Of a stretch of 18,314 bases of DNA, positions 7,690 through 15,853 are shown piece by piece. Positions within the stretch are counted from its first letter, which is position 1, and each line of letters begins with the position of its first letter. The position numbers and the translations under genes were made by a program. The stretch covers positions 1 through 18,314 of the forward strand of contig CABRZA010000032.1 in assembly GCA_902475285.1 (NCBI GenBank). The letters are read 5' to 3'. Source of the DNA: an uncultured Porphyromonadaceae bacterium (lineage in GTDB: Bacteria; Bacteroidota; Bacteroidia; Bacteroidales; Muribaculaceae). Under the pieces are notes generated by a model. The model ran no database searches. It was not told the origin of the DNA and worked only from the letters and a program-made list of their open reading frames with translations.

Positions 7690-8234
7690 TGGAACAAGGC
7701 CTCATACCCCGCCGCTACGCCAAAGCCCTCCTCGAAGTTGCCCGTCAGCGGGGCTGCTCCGATGAGATTTACAAGCTCATGCTGCGCATCAACAATGCCT
7801 TCGCGGCTACCGAGGGCCTGTCCCAAACCGTTGCAAATCCCTTTGTGAGCGACGCCGACAAAACGGCGCTGCTCACAACGGCAGCAGGTGAAGGTGCCGC
7901 TGTGTGCCAAACTTTCACCGATTTCCTTAAGCTTCTGGAGCAGAATCGCCGCACAAGCCTCACTCGCTCTGTCGCACTGGCATATATAGCCCTTTACCGC
8001 GAGGAAAACCACATCTACCACGTTGATATCGTTTCGGCCGCTCCTATGGGCGACGACGAGCGCGCACGCTTGCAGAAGCTCGTCGAAATTCATATCGGCA
8101 CCGGCTCGTTCGATTTCAGCTATTCTGTCGATCCGGCGCTCATCGGCGGATTTACCGTAACGGTAAACTCCGAGCGCCTCGACGCTTCTGTCAGAAGCAA
8201 GCTTGAGCATATGCGCTTGATGCTTGTCGATTGA
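7689..8234 (+). CDS. atpH: F1Fo ATP synthase subunit delta (AtpH)
   Basis: Delta (OSCP type) joins the top of the alpha/beta hexamer to the b stalk. The 181-residue product shows the family start I-P-R-R-Y-A-K-A-L-L near residue 6 and the conserved C-terminal block D-P-x-L-I-G-G-F-x-V (about 152-161) followed by D-x-S-V-R-S-K-L at about 170-177. The middle is variable, as usual for this family. It starts in the one-base overlap with atpF and ends 30 bases before atpA. Length is normal. Identification is firm from the C-terminal motif and the position. Confidence 0.94.
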   Translation: MEQGLIPRRYAKALLEVARQRGCSDEIYKLMLRINNAFAATEGLSQTVANPFVSDADKTALLTTAAGEGAAVCQTFTDFLKLLEQNRRTSLTRSVALAYIALYREENHIYHVDIVSAAPMGDDERARLQKLVEIHIGTGSFDFSYSVDPALIGGFTVTVNSERLDASVRSKLEHMRLMLVD

Positions 8235-8264
8235 TTATCAAACTTTTACAAACAGCAAGCTAAA

Positions 8265-9839
8265 ATGATAAACCCCGGCGAGATTTCGCAAGTATTGAAA
8301 CAACAGCTCGAAAACATCAACTCCAAGGTGACTTTCGAGGAAGTGGGTACCGTCCTCGAAGTGGGCGACGGTGTGGCCCACGTCTACGGTCTGGACAATG
8401 TCGGCGCCAACGAGCTGGTAGAATTTGAAAACGGCGTCAAAGGCGTGGCTATGAACCTCGAGGAAAGCAACGTCGGCGTGATTCTGCTCAACAACGTCAA
8501 CGACGTTACCGAGAACATGACCGTACGCCGCACCGGACAGATTGCTTCGATTCCTGTGGGTGAAGGCTTGCTCGGACGTGTCATCAACATCCTCGGCGAA
8601 CCCGTCGACGGTCGCGGCGCAATCGCCGGCGACCTCATCCGCCTCCCCCTCGAGCGAAAGGCTCCCGGCGTTATCTACCGCCAGCCCGTGAAGCAGCCGC
8701 TTCAGACGGGTATCAAGGCCATCGACTCTATGGTGCCCATAGGCCGCGGCCAGCGCGAGCTCATCATCGGCGACCGCCAGATCGGAAAGACAGCCATCGC
8801 TATCGACACCATCATCAACCAGCGCTCGGCCTACGAGCAGGGCAAGCCCGTATATTGCATCTATGTGGCCATCGGCCAGAAGGCATCGTCAATCGCCGCT
8901 ACCGTCGAGACCCTCCGCCGCTACGGAGCCCTCGACTATACCGTGGTTGTGGCTGCCACCGCTTCCGAGTCGGCCGCCATGCGCTACTTCGCTCCCTTCG
9001 CCGGCGTGGCCATCGGCGAATTCTTCCGCGACACCGGCCGCGACGCCCTCATCGTCTACGACGACCTCTCCAAGCAGGCCGTGGCATACCGCGAGGTCTC
9101 GCTCATCCTCAAGCGCCCCTCGGGACGCGAGGCATACCCCGGCGATATCTTCTACCTCCACTCGCGTCTGCTCGAACGCGCTGCCAAAATCATCGACAAC
9201 CAGGAAGTGGCTTCGCAGATGAACGACCTCCCCGAGGTTCTCAAACCCATAATGAAGGCCGGCGGCTCCCTCACCGCACTGCCTATCATCGAAACCCAGG
9301 CCGGCGACGTTTCGGCCTACATCCCCACTAACGTAATCTCCATCACCGACGGCCAGATATTCCTCGAAACAGCCCTCTTCAACCGAGGTATACGCCCTGC
9401 AATCAACGTGGGCATATCCGTGTCGCGTGTAGGCGGCTCGGCACAGGTGAAGGCCATGAAGAAGGTGGCCGGTACTCTCAAAATCGACCAGGCGCAGTTC
9501 CGCGAGCTCGAGGCATTCACTCAGTTCGGCGGCGAGATGGATGCCGTTACGGCCCGCGTAATTGACAAGGGCCGCAAGAACGAACGCCTCCTCATACAGC
9601 CGCAGTACCACCCAATGGCCGTGGCCGACGAAATTGCAGTGATATTCTGCGGTGTCAACGGTCTCCTCGAAAGAGTGCCCCTCGACAAGGTGGCCGAGTT
9701 CGAGAAGCAGCTGCTGCAACTCCTTCACGCCAAGTATGCCGACGTCATGGACGACCTCGCCAAGGGCGTCCTCACCGACGAGGCTTCCGATAAAATTAAG
9801 GCTGCCGCCGCCGATGTGGCAGGCCAGTTCAACGCTTGA
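8265..9839 (+). CDS. atpA: F1Fo ATP synthase subunit alpha (AtpA)
   Basis: Alpha is the regulatory, non-catalytic nucleotide-binding subunit of the F1 hexamer. The 524-residue product has the P-loop GDRQIGKT (169-176, Lys175) and the arginine finger in VSRVGGSAQ (Arg388), which completes the catalytic site of the neighbouring beta subunit. The start with I-S-x-V-L-K-Q-Q and the V-G-D-G-V-A-H-V-Y-G beta-barrel motif fit the family. It is slightly longer than the typical 505-515 residues. The leader (8235-8264) is A-rich with no strong Shine-Dalgarno. atpG follows after 13 bases. Identification is firm. Confidence 0.97.
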   Translation: MINPGEISQVLKQQLENINSKVTFEEVGTVLEVGDGVAHVYGLDNVGANELVEFENGVKGVAMNLEESNVGVILLNNVNDVTENMTVRRTGQIASIPVGEGLLGRVINILGEPVDGRGAIAGDLIRLPLERKAPGVIYRQPVKQPLQTGIKAIDSMVPIGRGQRELIIGDRQIGKTAIAIDTIINQRSAYEQGKPVYCIYVAIGQKASSIAATVETLRRYGALDYTVVVAATASESAAMRYFAPFAGVAIGEFFRDTGRDALIVYDDLSKQAVAYREVSLILKRPSGREAYPGDIFYLHSRLLERAAKIIDNQEVASQMNDLPEVLKPIMKAGGSLTALPIIETQAGDVSAYIPTNVISITDGQIFLETALFNRGIRPAINVGISVSRVGGSAQVKAMKKVAGTLKIDQAQFRELEAFTQFGGEMDAVTARVIDKGRKNERLLIQPQYHPMAVADEIAVIFCGVNGLLERVPLDKVAEFEKQLLQLLHAKYADVMDDLAKGVLTDEASDKIKAAAADVAGQFNA

Positions 9840-9852
9840 TTTATCCTGAACA

Positions 9853-10740
9853 ATGGCAACACTCCGCGATTTAAAAGGACGCATAGGCTCGGTGGGCTCT
9901 TCCGAGAAAATCACCGGCGCCATGAAGATGATTTCTTCGGCCAAGATGCACAAGGCCGAAGGCGTGCTGCGCCGCCTCTCGCCGTTCCGCGACTGCGTGC
10001 AGGCAATCATCGGCAACCTCCTCAGTTCCGATGCCGTGGTAAGCTCGCCACTCACCCAGGTGCGCCCTGCCGTGCATCGTGTGGCCATTGTGCTCTTCGG
10101 CAGCGACGACGGCCTCTGCGGTGCATATAACGTAAACATCTTCAAGGGCTTCATTGCCCTTCTCGGCAGTATCCGAGAGCGTTGTGGCCGGAATGTCGAA
10201 ATCGAGGTTGTCCCCGTGGGCAAAAAACTCCGCGCCGCCGTCACACGCCTCGCCGCAGGCGACGCTGCCGTCAAGGTGGCCGAGCCCGAAGGCATCGACT
10301 CCCGAAGCGACGGCGACGCCGTCAAGGCTTTCTGCCAGCGCCTCGAGGCCGACTTCCTCGCCGGCAGCCTCGACGAAGTGCATATCCAGTACATGCACTT
10401 CTATTCGGCCGGCCGCCAGCGACTCGTCGACGAAGCCTACCTCCCCATCGCGTCCGAAGACCTCGGAAGCGGTGTCAAGGCCGGGCGCCCCTATCTCTTC
10501 GAGCCCGACGCCGACACCATCTTCGGTACCGTCCTCCCCATGTATCTCCTCTCACAGATGCAGGAGGCTTTCGCGCAGAACCGCGCCTCCGAGCAGGCCG
10601 CGCGCGTCATGGCTATGCAGAGCGCCAACGACAACGCTCACAAGCTCCTCGAACAACTTCAACTCGAATACAACAAGCTGCGCCAGCAGAGCATTACCAC
10701 CGAACTTCTCGATATCGTAGGTGGCCAGCGACGCGACTGA
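9853..10740 (+). CDS. atpG: F1Fo ATP synthase subunit gamma (AtpG)
   Basis: Gamma is the rotating central shaft. The 295-residue protein shows both ends of the family: the N-terminal helix with L-K-x-R-I-x-S-V and I-T-x-A-M-K-M-I-S-S-A-K-M (about residues 8-35), and the C-terminal helix with S-A-N-D-N-A, then L-x-x-x-Y-N-K-L-R-Q-x-x-I-T-x-E-L-x-D-I-V-G-G. The internal motif reads SDDGLCGAYN where many bacteria have SDRGLCGGFN. Length is normal. It is the last atp gene; nuoI starts 45 bases downstream with no terminator between, so transcription probably continues into the distal nuo genes. Confidence 0.95.
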   Translation: MATLRDLKGRIGSVGSSEKITGAMKMISSAKMHKAEGVLRRLSPFRDCVQAIIGNLLSSDAVVSSPLTQVRPAVHRVAIVLFGSDDGLCGAYNVNIFKGFIALLGSIRERCGRNVEIEVVPVGKKLRAAVTRLAAGDAAVKVAEPEGIDSRSDGDAVKAFCQRLEADFLAGSLDEVHIQYMHFYSAGRQRLVDEAYLPIASEDLGSGVKAGRPYLFEPDADTIFGTVLPMYLLSQMQEAFAQNRASEQAARVMAMQSANDNAHKLLEQLQLEYNKLRQQSITTELLDIVGGQRRD

Positions 10741-10785
10741 CGCATCTTGCGATTATAAACGATAATAAATCAAACACGCACACGA

Positions 10786-11424
10786 ATGGGTAGTGTATCC
10801 GAATATTTTTCATCCCTCGGCTCAGGCATCCTGAGTCTGCTTAAAGGCATGAAGGTGACCGGCAAGGAATTCGTAACACCGAAAATCACCGAGTGCTATC
10901 CCGAGAACCGCAAGGACCACAAATGGCCCGACCGTTTCCGCGCTCAGCTTTATCTAATCTACGACAACGATGGCAACCACAAGTGCATAGCTTGCGGCAA
11001 CTGCGAGCGCAACTGCCCCAACGGCACCATTTCCCTCGAAACAAAGATGGTGACAACGGCCGCCGGAATCAAGAAGAAGAAACTCGTGAAGTACTTCTAC
11101 GACCTCGGCTCCTGCACCTTCTGCCAGCTTTGCGTCACCAACTGCCCCACGGGAGCAATCGACTTCAACAACAACTTCGAGCAGGCCGTCTTCACACGTG
11201 GCAAGCTCCTCAAGCAGCTCAATTATATGCCTGAGAAAGAGGAACCCGAACCCACACCCGAGGAGCTCGCCCGCATCGAGGCCGAGCGTCAGGCTAAGAT
11301 TGCCGAGGCAAAGGCCAAGGCTGCCGCAGCAAAGGCCGCACGCGAGGCCGCTGCCCCCGCCGACGGTGCTGCGCCCGCCGCACCCAAAGCCCCCGGGGCC
11401 GACACCAACAAGGAAAATAATTAA
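10786..11424 (+). CDS. nuoI: NADH-quinone oxidoreductase subunit I (NuoI), two 4Fe-4S clusters, Ala-rich tail
   Basis: NuoI carries clusters N6a and N6b, which feed electrons to N2 on NuoB. Two complete ferredoxin motifs are present: Cys67, Cys70, Cys73 with Cys77, and Cys110, Cys113, Cys116 with Cys120, both C-x-x-C-x-x-C-x-x-x-C-P. An amphipathic N-terminal segment precedes them. From about residue 148 to 212 there is a low-complexity tail rich first in Glu/Pro and then in Ala/Lys, ending Ala/Pro-rich. This goes beyond the usual family core and has no recognised fold. The gene restarts the nuo series after the atp block, 45 bases past atpG. nuoJ follows after five bases. Confidence 0.95.
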   Translation: MGSVSEYFSSLGSGILSLLKGMKVTGKEFVTPKITECYPENRKDHKWPDRFRAQLYLIYDNDGNHKCIACGNCERNCPNGTISLETKMVTTAAGIKKKKLVKYFYDLGSCTFCQLCVTNCPTGAIDFNNNFEQAVFTRGKLLKQLNYMPEKEEPEPTPEELARIEAERQAKIAEAKAKAAAAKAAREAAAPADGAAPAAPKAPGADTNKENN

Positions 11425-11429
11425 CCGTT

Positions 11430-11945
11430 ATGGAATCAGTAGGAAGTATAATTCTCTATTTCATCGTCGCCCTGGCGATGATAGTCTTCTCAGTGATGGC
11501 CGTCACTACGCGCAAAATTCTGCGTGCCGCCACATACCTGCTGTTCACCCTCTTCGCCGCCGCCGTGGTGTATTTCATGCTCGACTATGAGTTCCTCGGC
11601 GCTGTGCAGATTGCGGTGTACGCCGGTGGCATTGTGGTGCTCTTCGTGTTCGCCATCCTTCTCACATCCCGTCCGGGCGACAACACCGAGCGCCTCACAT
11701 CTAAGTCGCGCCTCGCTGGAATCGTGGCCGCCCTCCTCACACTCGTTGTGGCAGGTTATGCCCTGGTGAGCCGCTGCTGCGTGGCCTTCGCTTCGAAACC
11801 CGCCATGGAAGCTCCCGACATGAATAAAATCGGCGAGACACTCATGGGCACCGGGGCAGGGCAGTACCTCCTCCCCTTCGAGGCGGTGTCGGTTCTCCTT
11901 CTGGCATGTATAATCGGCGGCGTTGTCGTTGCCCGCAAACGTTGA
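11430..11945 (+). CDS. nuoJ: NADH-quinone oxidoreductase subunit J (NuoJ)
   Basis: NuoJ is a membrane subunit of complex I next to NuoK, NuoA and NuoH. Its third helix rearranges during coupling in known structures. The 171-residue protein has about five hydrophobic segments. It shows the family-typical stretch F-L-G-A-V-Q-I-A-V-Y-A-G-G-I-V-V-L-F-V-F-A-I (about residues 52-73), which corresponds to the pi-bulge helix. The loop after it is variable, and the last span ends with V-V-V-A-R-K-R. Gaps of five bases to both nuoI and nuoK suggest tight co-translation. Confidence 0.94.
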   Translation: MESVGSIILYFIVALAMIVFSVMAVTTRKILRAATYLLFTLFAAAVVYFMLDYEFLGAVQIAVYAGGIVVLFVFAILLTSRPGDNTERLTSKSRLAGIVAALLTLVVAGYALVSRCCVAFASKPAMEAPDMNKIGETLMGTGAGQYLLPFEAVSVLLLACIIGGVVVARKR

Positions 11946-11950
11946 CAACT

Positions 11951-12262
11951 ATGGAAATCACAGCTGTATATTATCTCATACCCGCGCTGGTGATGTTCTG
12001 CTGCGGAGTCTACGGCTTCATTACCCGCAAGAACATGATTGCGATGCTAATATCGCTCGAACTCATGCTCAATGCCGTCGACATAAACTTCGTGGTCTTC
12101 AACCGCTTCCTCTATCCTGAACAGATGGAGGGCATGTTCTTCACCCTCTTCGCAATCGCTATCGCCGCAGCCGAAACGGCCCTCGCAATAGCAATTATCA
12201 TCAACATTTTCCGAGCCGTCAAGAACATCGACGTGCGCTCGCTTAACGAAATGAAATTCTAA
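11951..12262 (+). CDS. nuoK: NADH-quinone oxidoreductase subunit K (NuoK)
   Basis: NuoK is a small three-helix membrane subunit related to MrpC, and part of the proton path in complex I. Starting at the ATG at 11951 the protein has 103 residues, matching the family norm of about 100. The two key membrane glutamates are Glu37 (in ISLELMLNA) and Glu75 (in AAAETALA), matching E. coli Glu36 and Glu72. The frame is open upstream to an ATG at 11906, but that would add an arginine-rich, non-conserved 15-residue leader and overlap nuoJ by 40 bases. I therefore chose 11951, five bases after the nuoJ stop. Confidence 0.94.
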   Translation: MEITAVYYLIPALVMFCCGVYGFITRKNMIAMLISLELMLNAVDINFVVFNRFLYPEQMEGMFFTLFAIAIAAAETALAIAIIINIFRAVKNIDVRSLNEMKF

Positions 12263-12267
12263 GCACC

Positions 12268-14271
12268 ATGGATGTTACAGTACCTATCCTAATTCTGGCC
12301 ATCCCGCTGTTTATGTTCCTCTTCCTCGGCCTGCTGGGCATGAAGATGAGCCATAAACTCGCCGGTACGCTCGGCACCCTGGGCATGGGCACCGTCCTGG
12401 TGCTGGCCTACTACACGGCTTTCACATATTTCTTCTCAGGAGCCGACTGCTTCATCAACGCCGCTAACGAGCGCCTGCAGTATCTCGTCTTCGACCAGAC
12501 TTGGCTCCAGTTCACCGAGAAGCTTGTAATCAAAATCGGCTTCCTCCTCGACCCGATTTCGGCCATGATGCTCGTGGTCATCACCACGATTTCGTTCATG
12601 GTGCACCTGTATAGCCTCGGCTACATGCGCGACCACCACGGCGTGTACGAACACGGCTTCCAGCGCTTCTATGCCTTCCTGTCGCTGTTCAGCTTCTCGA
12701 TGCTCGGGCTCGTCGTAGCTCCCAACATCTTCCAGATGTACATCTTCTGGGAGCTCGTGGGCGCTTCGTCCTACCTCCTCATCGGCTTCTACTACACCAA
12801 GCCCTCGGCAGTGTCGGCGTCGAAGAAAGCATTCATCGTCACCCGCTTCGCCGACCTTGGCTTCCTCATCGGTATCCTCACCCTGTCGTTCTACACCGGC
12901 ACGTTCAACTTCACCGAGTTCACCTCCGTGCCCGTGGCCGAGAACGTCAGCCAAATCAGCATCGGCACCGCACAGGGCATCCTCGCCAAGTTCGCCGAGA
13001 GTCCCGCTCCCACATTCATGGGCGCTTCGGTGCTCACATGGGCCCTCGTCCTCATCTTCATGGGCGGCATGGGCAAGTCGGCTATGATGCCACTCCACAT
13101 TTGGCTCCCCGACGCCATGGAAGGCCCCACCCCCGTGTCGGCACTCATTCACGCCGCCACAATGGTCGTGGCCGGTGTATACCTCGTGGCCCGTCTCTTC
13201 CCCCTCTACCTCATGGAGGAGAGCGCCCTCGTGATAATCACAGTCGTAGGTGCTCTCACCGCTTTCTACGCCGCCATGGTGGCTTGCGTGCAGGTCGACA
13301 TCAAGCGTGTCCTTGCATTCTCCACCATCTCCCAGATAGCATTCATGATGGTGTCGCTCGGTGTGGCACGCCCCGAGTTCCATGAAGGTCTCGGCTACAT
13401 GGCTTCGATGTTCCACCTCTTCACCCACGCCATGTTCAAGGCCCTGCTCTTCCTCGGCGCCGGCGCTCTCATCCACGCCATAGGCTCGAACGACTACACC
13501 GCCATGCACGGCCTCCGCAAGTACATGCCCATCACCCACTGGACATTCCTCATCGGCTGTCTCGCCATCGCGGGCATCATTCCCTTCTCGGGCTTCTTCT
13601 CCAAGGACGAAATCCTCAGCTCCTGCCTCGGCAACAGCATGGTGGCATACATCTGGATGTCGCTCGTTGCCGGCATGACAGCCTTCTACATGTTCCGCCT
13701 CTACTACCTCATCTTCTGGTGGAAGGAACACAAGGTTGAAGATCCCCACCACGCTCCCCACGACCAGCCCTGGACCATGAGCCTCCCGCTCGTAATCCTC
13801 GCCGCCATATCGTGCGTGGCAGGTTTCATCCCCTTCGGCAACTTCGTCACCTGGAACGGCGAACCCTACGACTTCATGGCGCACTTCGACTGGGGCGTAG
13901 CCTCCGTCAGCCTTATAGTCGCAATCCTCGGCATCGGCCTCGCAACGGCCATGTACCGCAAGGAGAACAGCCTCCCCGCCAAGTTCCGCGCAGCTCTCCC
14001 CAACCTCTGGACGTGGTGCTACCACCGCTTCTACTGGGATGAGCTCTACATGTTCATCACCCACAAGATAATCTTCGGTTGCATCTGCCGTCCGCTCGCA
14101 TGGTTCGACCGCCATATCATCGACGGAACGATGGACTCCTTCGCCACCATCACCAACAAGGCATCCGACCTTATAAAGCCTCTCCAGTCCGGTCAGATTC
14201 AGATGTACGTTTGGTACTATCTCGTCGGCGCTCTCGCCCTGGGCGGTATCACCCTCATCTGCCTCCTCTAA
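12268..14271 (+). CDS. nuoL: NADH-quinone oxidoreductase subunit L (NuoL)
   Basis: NuoL is the distal antiporter-like pump subunit of complex I. The 667-residue protein is strongly hydrophobic. It contains the Mrp-antiporter core with the membrane glutamate Glu162 in IFWELVGASSYLLIG, the pump lysine Lys270 in GMGKSAMMPLHIWLPDAMEGPTPVSALIHAAT, and His295 in that motif. FSGFFSKDEIL follows later. The C-terminus carries the region expected to form the long lateral helix and the final span. Length is in the family range. Gaps are five bases from nuoK and 40 to nuoM. The expected ionisable residues for proton transfer are present, unlike in the neighbouring nuoM. Confidence 0.96.
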   Translation: MDVTVPILILAIPLFMFLFLGLLGMKMSHKLAGTLGTLGMGTVLVLAYYTAFTYFFSGADCFINAANERLQYLVFDQTWLQFTEKLVIKIGFLLDPISAMMLVVITTISFMVHLYSLGYMRDHHGVYEHGFQRFYAFLSLFSFSMLGLVVAPNIFQMYIFWELVGASSYLLIGFYYTKPSAVSASKKAFIVTRFADLGFLIGILTLSFYTGTFNFTEFTSVPVAENVSQISIGTAQGILAKFAESPAPTFMGASVLTWALVLIFMGGMGKSAMMPLHIWLPDAMEGPTPVSALIHAATMVVAGVYLVARLFPLYLMEESALVIITVVGALTAFYAAMVACVQVDIKRVLAFSTISQIAFMMVSLGVARPEFHEGLGYMASMFHLFTHAMFKALLFLGAGALIHAIGSNDYTAMHGLRKYMPITHWTFLIGCLAIAGIIPFSGFFSKDEILSSCLGNSMVAYIWMSLVAGMTAFYMFRLYYLIFWWKEHKVEDPHHAPHDQPWTMSLPLVILAAISCVAGFIPFGNFVTWNGEPYDFMAHFDWGVASVSLIVAILGIGLATAMYRKENSLPAKFRAALPNLWTWCYHRFYWDELYMFITHKIIFGCICRPLAWFDRHIIDGTMDSFATITNKASDLIKPLQSGQIQMYVWYYLVGALALGGITLICLL

Positions 14272-14311
14272 GCCTGAACCTCGGTGCATAACATAAAAAT
14301 CAGTAATTAAG

Positions 14312-15832
14312 ATGTTTTCCAATATATTAATCTACTTCGTTATCATTCCCCTGGTGATGCTCGGGGGATTGGCACTGAGCCGCAACGTGCGCCAGATACG
14401 CGCCGTAGCCGTCACGGGCTCCCTGGCGCTCACTGCCCTCTCGATATGGCTGCTGGTCGACTATCTCGGCCTACGCGCAGCCGGCGAGACCGCACCCATG
14501 CTCTACACGGGCTCGTGGTCGTGGTTCGCCCCGCTCAACATCAACCTCGCAGTCGGTGTCGACGGCATTTCGATAGCAATGCTCATCCTCTCGTCGATAA
14601 TTCTCTTCACCGGCAGTTTCGCCTCGTGGAAAATCGACCAGCCCAAGGAATTCTTCCTCTGGCTCATTCTCCTAAGCACGGGCGTCTTCGGCTTCTTCAT
14701 CTCCGTCGACCTCTTCACAATGTTCATGTTCTATGAAGTTGCCCTCATCCCCATGTACCTCCTCATCGGCGTATGGGGTTCGGGCCGCAAGAACTACTCG
14801 GCCATGAAGCTCACCCTCATGCTCATGGGCGGTTCGGCATTCCTCATGCTCGGCCTCATCGGCATCTACTACCACTCGGCTCCCGAAGGCGGTCAGCTCA
14901 CATGGAACATCCTTGAAATTGCCGCCGCCGACGCCATTCCCCACGGCTGGCAGCAGTTCCTGTTCCCCATGACCTTCGTAGGCTTCGGCGTTCTCGGCGC
15001 CATGTTCCCCTTCCACACATGGAGCCCCGACGGTCACGCCTCGGCCCCCACGGCTGTGTCGATGCTCCACGCCGGCGTCCTCATGAAGCTCGGCGGATAC
15101 GGCTGCTTCCGCGTGGCCATCTACCTCATGCCCTTCGCCGCAGAGCAGCTCTCCTTCATCTTCCTTATCCTCACGGGTATATCGGTGGTCTACGGTGCCT
15201 TTTGCGCCTGTGTCAAGACCGACCTCAAATATATCAACGCCTACTCCTCGGTGTCGCACTGCGGCCTGGTGCTCTTCGCCATCCTCATGCTCAACACCAC
15301 GGCAATGACCGGCGCCATCATGCAGATGCTCTCCCACGGCCTCATGACCGCCCTCTTCTTCGCACTCATCGGTATGATCTACGGCCGTACGCACACCCGT
15401 GAGATTACCCAGATGGGCGGCCTCATGCAGATCATGCCCTACCTCTCGGTGGGCTACGTCATAGCTGGTATGGCATCGCTCGGCCTCCCCGGCCTCAGCG
15501 GTTTCGTGGCCGAGATGACAATCTTTGTAGGCTCCTTCCAGGCCGGTATGGACCAGTTCCTCGCCGGTGAAGGCTCGCTCAAACTCGTCTTCACCATCAT
15601 TGCCTGCTGCTCCATCGTGATAACGGCAGTCTACATCCTCCGCGTCGTCGGCAAGCTCCTCTTCGGTCCCGTTCAGGATGACCATCATCGCCAGCTCACC
15701 GACGCCACATGGTGGGAACGCGTCGCCACCGCAACCCTCATCCTCGCCGTGGCTGCCATCGGCTGCTTCCCCAACTTCTTCGCCAATCTGATTTCTCCCA
15801 CCTTCATCCCCGAGATTTTCAAGGTGCTGTAA
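14312..15832 (+). CDS. nuoM: NADH-quinone oxidoreductase subunit M (NuoM)
   Basis: NuoM is the middle antiporter-like pump subunit of complex I. The 506-residue protein has the membrane glutamate Glu142 in MFYEVALIPMYLLIG and the block PFHTWSPDGHASAPTAVSMLHAGVLMKLGGYG (233-264), with Lys259 in the following helix. GFVAEM follows near the C-terminal antiporter half. By eye alignment, the lysine that normally precedes this block (E. coli Lys234, in a V-K-x-P context) is replaced by Leu228 in GFGVLGAMFPFH. The WSPDGH variant also differs from the common WLPDAH. The gene is otherwise full length and intact, so this is a subtype feature rather than decay. Confidence 0.95.
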   Translation: MFSNILIYFVIIPLVMLGGLALSRNVRQIRAVAVTGSLALTALSIWLLVDYLGLRAAGETAPMLYTGSWSWFAPLNINLAVGVDGISIAMLILSSIILFTGSFASWKIDQPKEFFLWLILLSTGVFGFFISVDLFTMFMFYEVALIPMYLLIGVWGSGRKNYSAMKLTLMLMGGSAFLMLGLIGIYYHSAPEGGQLTWNILEIAAADAIPHGWQQFLFPMTFVGFGVLGAMFPFHTWSPDGHASAPTAVSMLHAGVLMKLGGYGCFRVAIYLMPFAAEQLSFIFLILTGISVVYGAFCACVKTDLKYINAYSSVSHCGLVLFAILMLNTTAMTGAIMQMLSHGLMTALFFALIGMIYGRTHTREITQMGGLMQIMPYLSVGYVIAGMASLGLPGLSGFVAEMTIFVGSFQAGMDQFLAGEGSLKLVFTIIACCSIVITAVYILRVVGKLLFGPVQDDHHRQLTDATWWERVATATLILAVAAIGCFPNFFANLISPTFIPEIFKVL

Positions 15833-15853
15833 GAACAACCACACTAAACTGCA

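Noticed and set aside
11906..11950. Longer nuoK start at 11906
   Set aside because: It adds 15 arginine-rich residues not typical of NuoK and overlaps nuoJ by 40 bases. The ATG at 11951 gives the normal length and the same five-base spacing as its neighbours.
12436..14322. Long minus-strand open frame (628 codons) opposite nuoL, and similar ones opposite nuoCD, nuoH, atpD, atpA and nuoM
   Set aside because: These are antisense shadows caused by the strong C-ending codon bias of the real genes. Their translations are rich in His, Glu, Asp and Gly, with no family motif, and the plus-strand genes are unmistakable.
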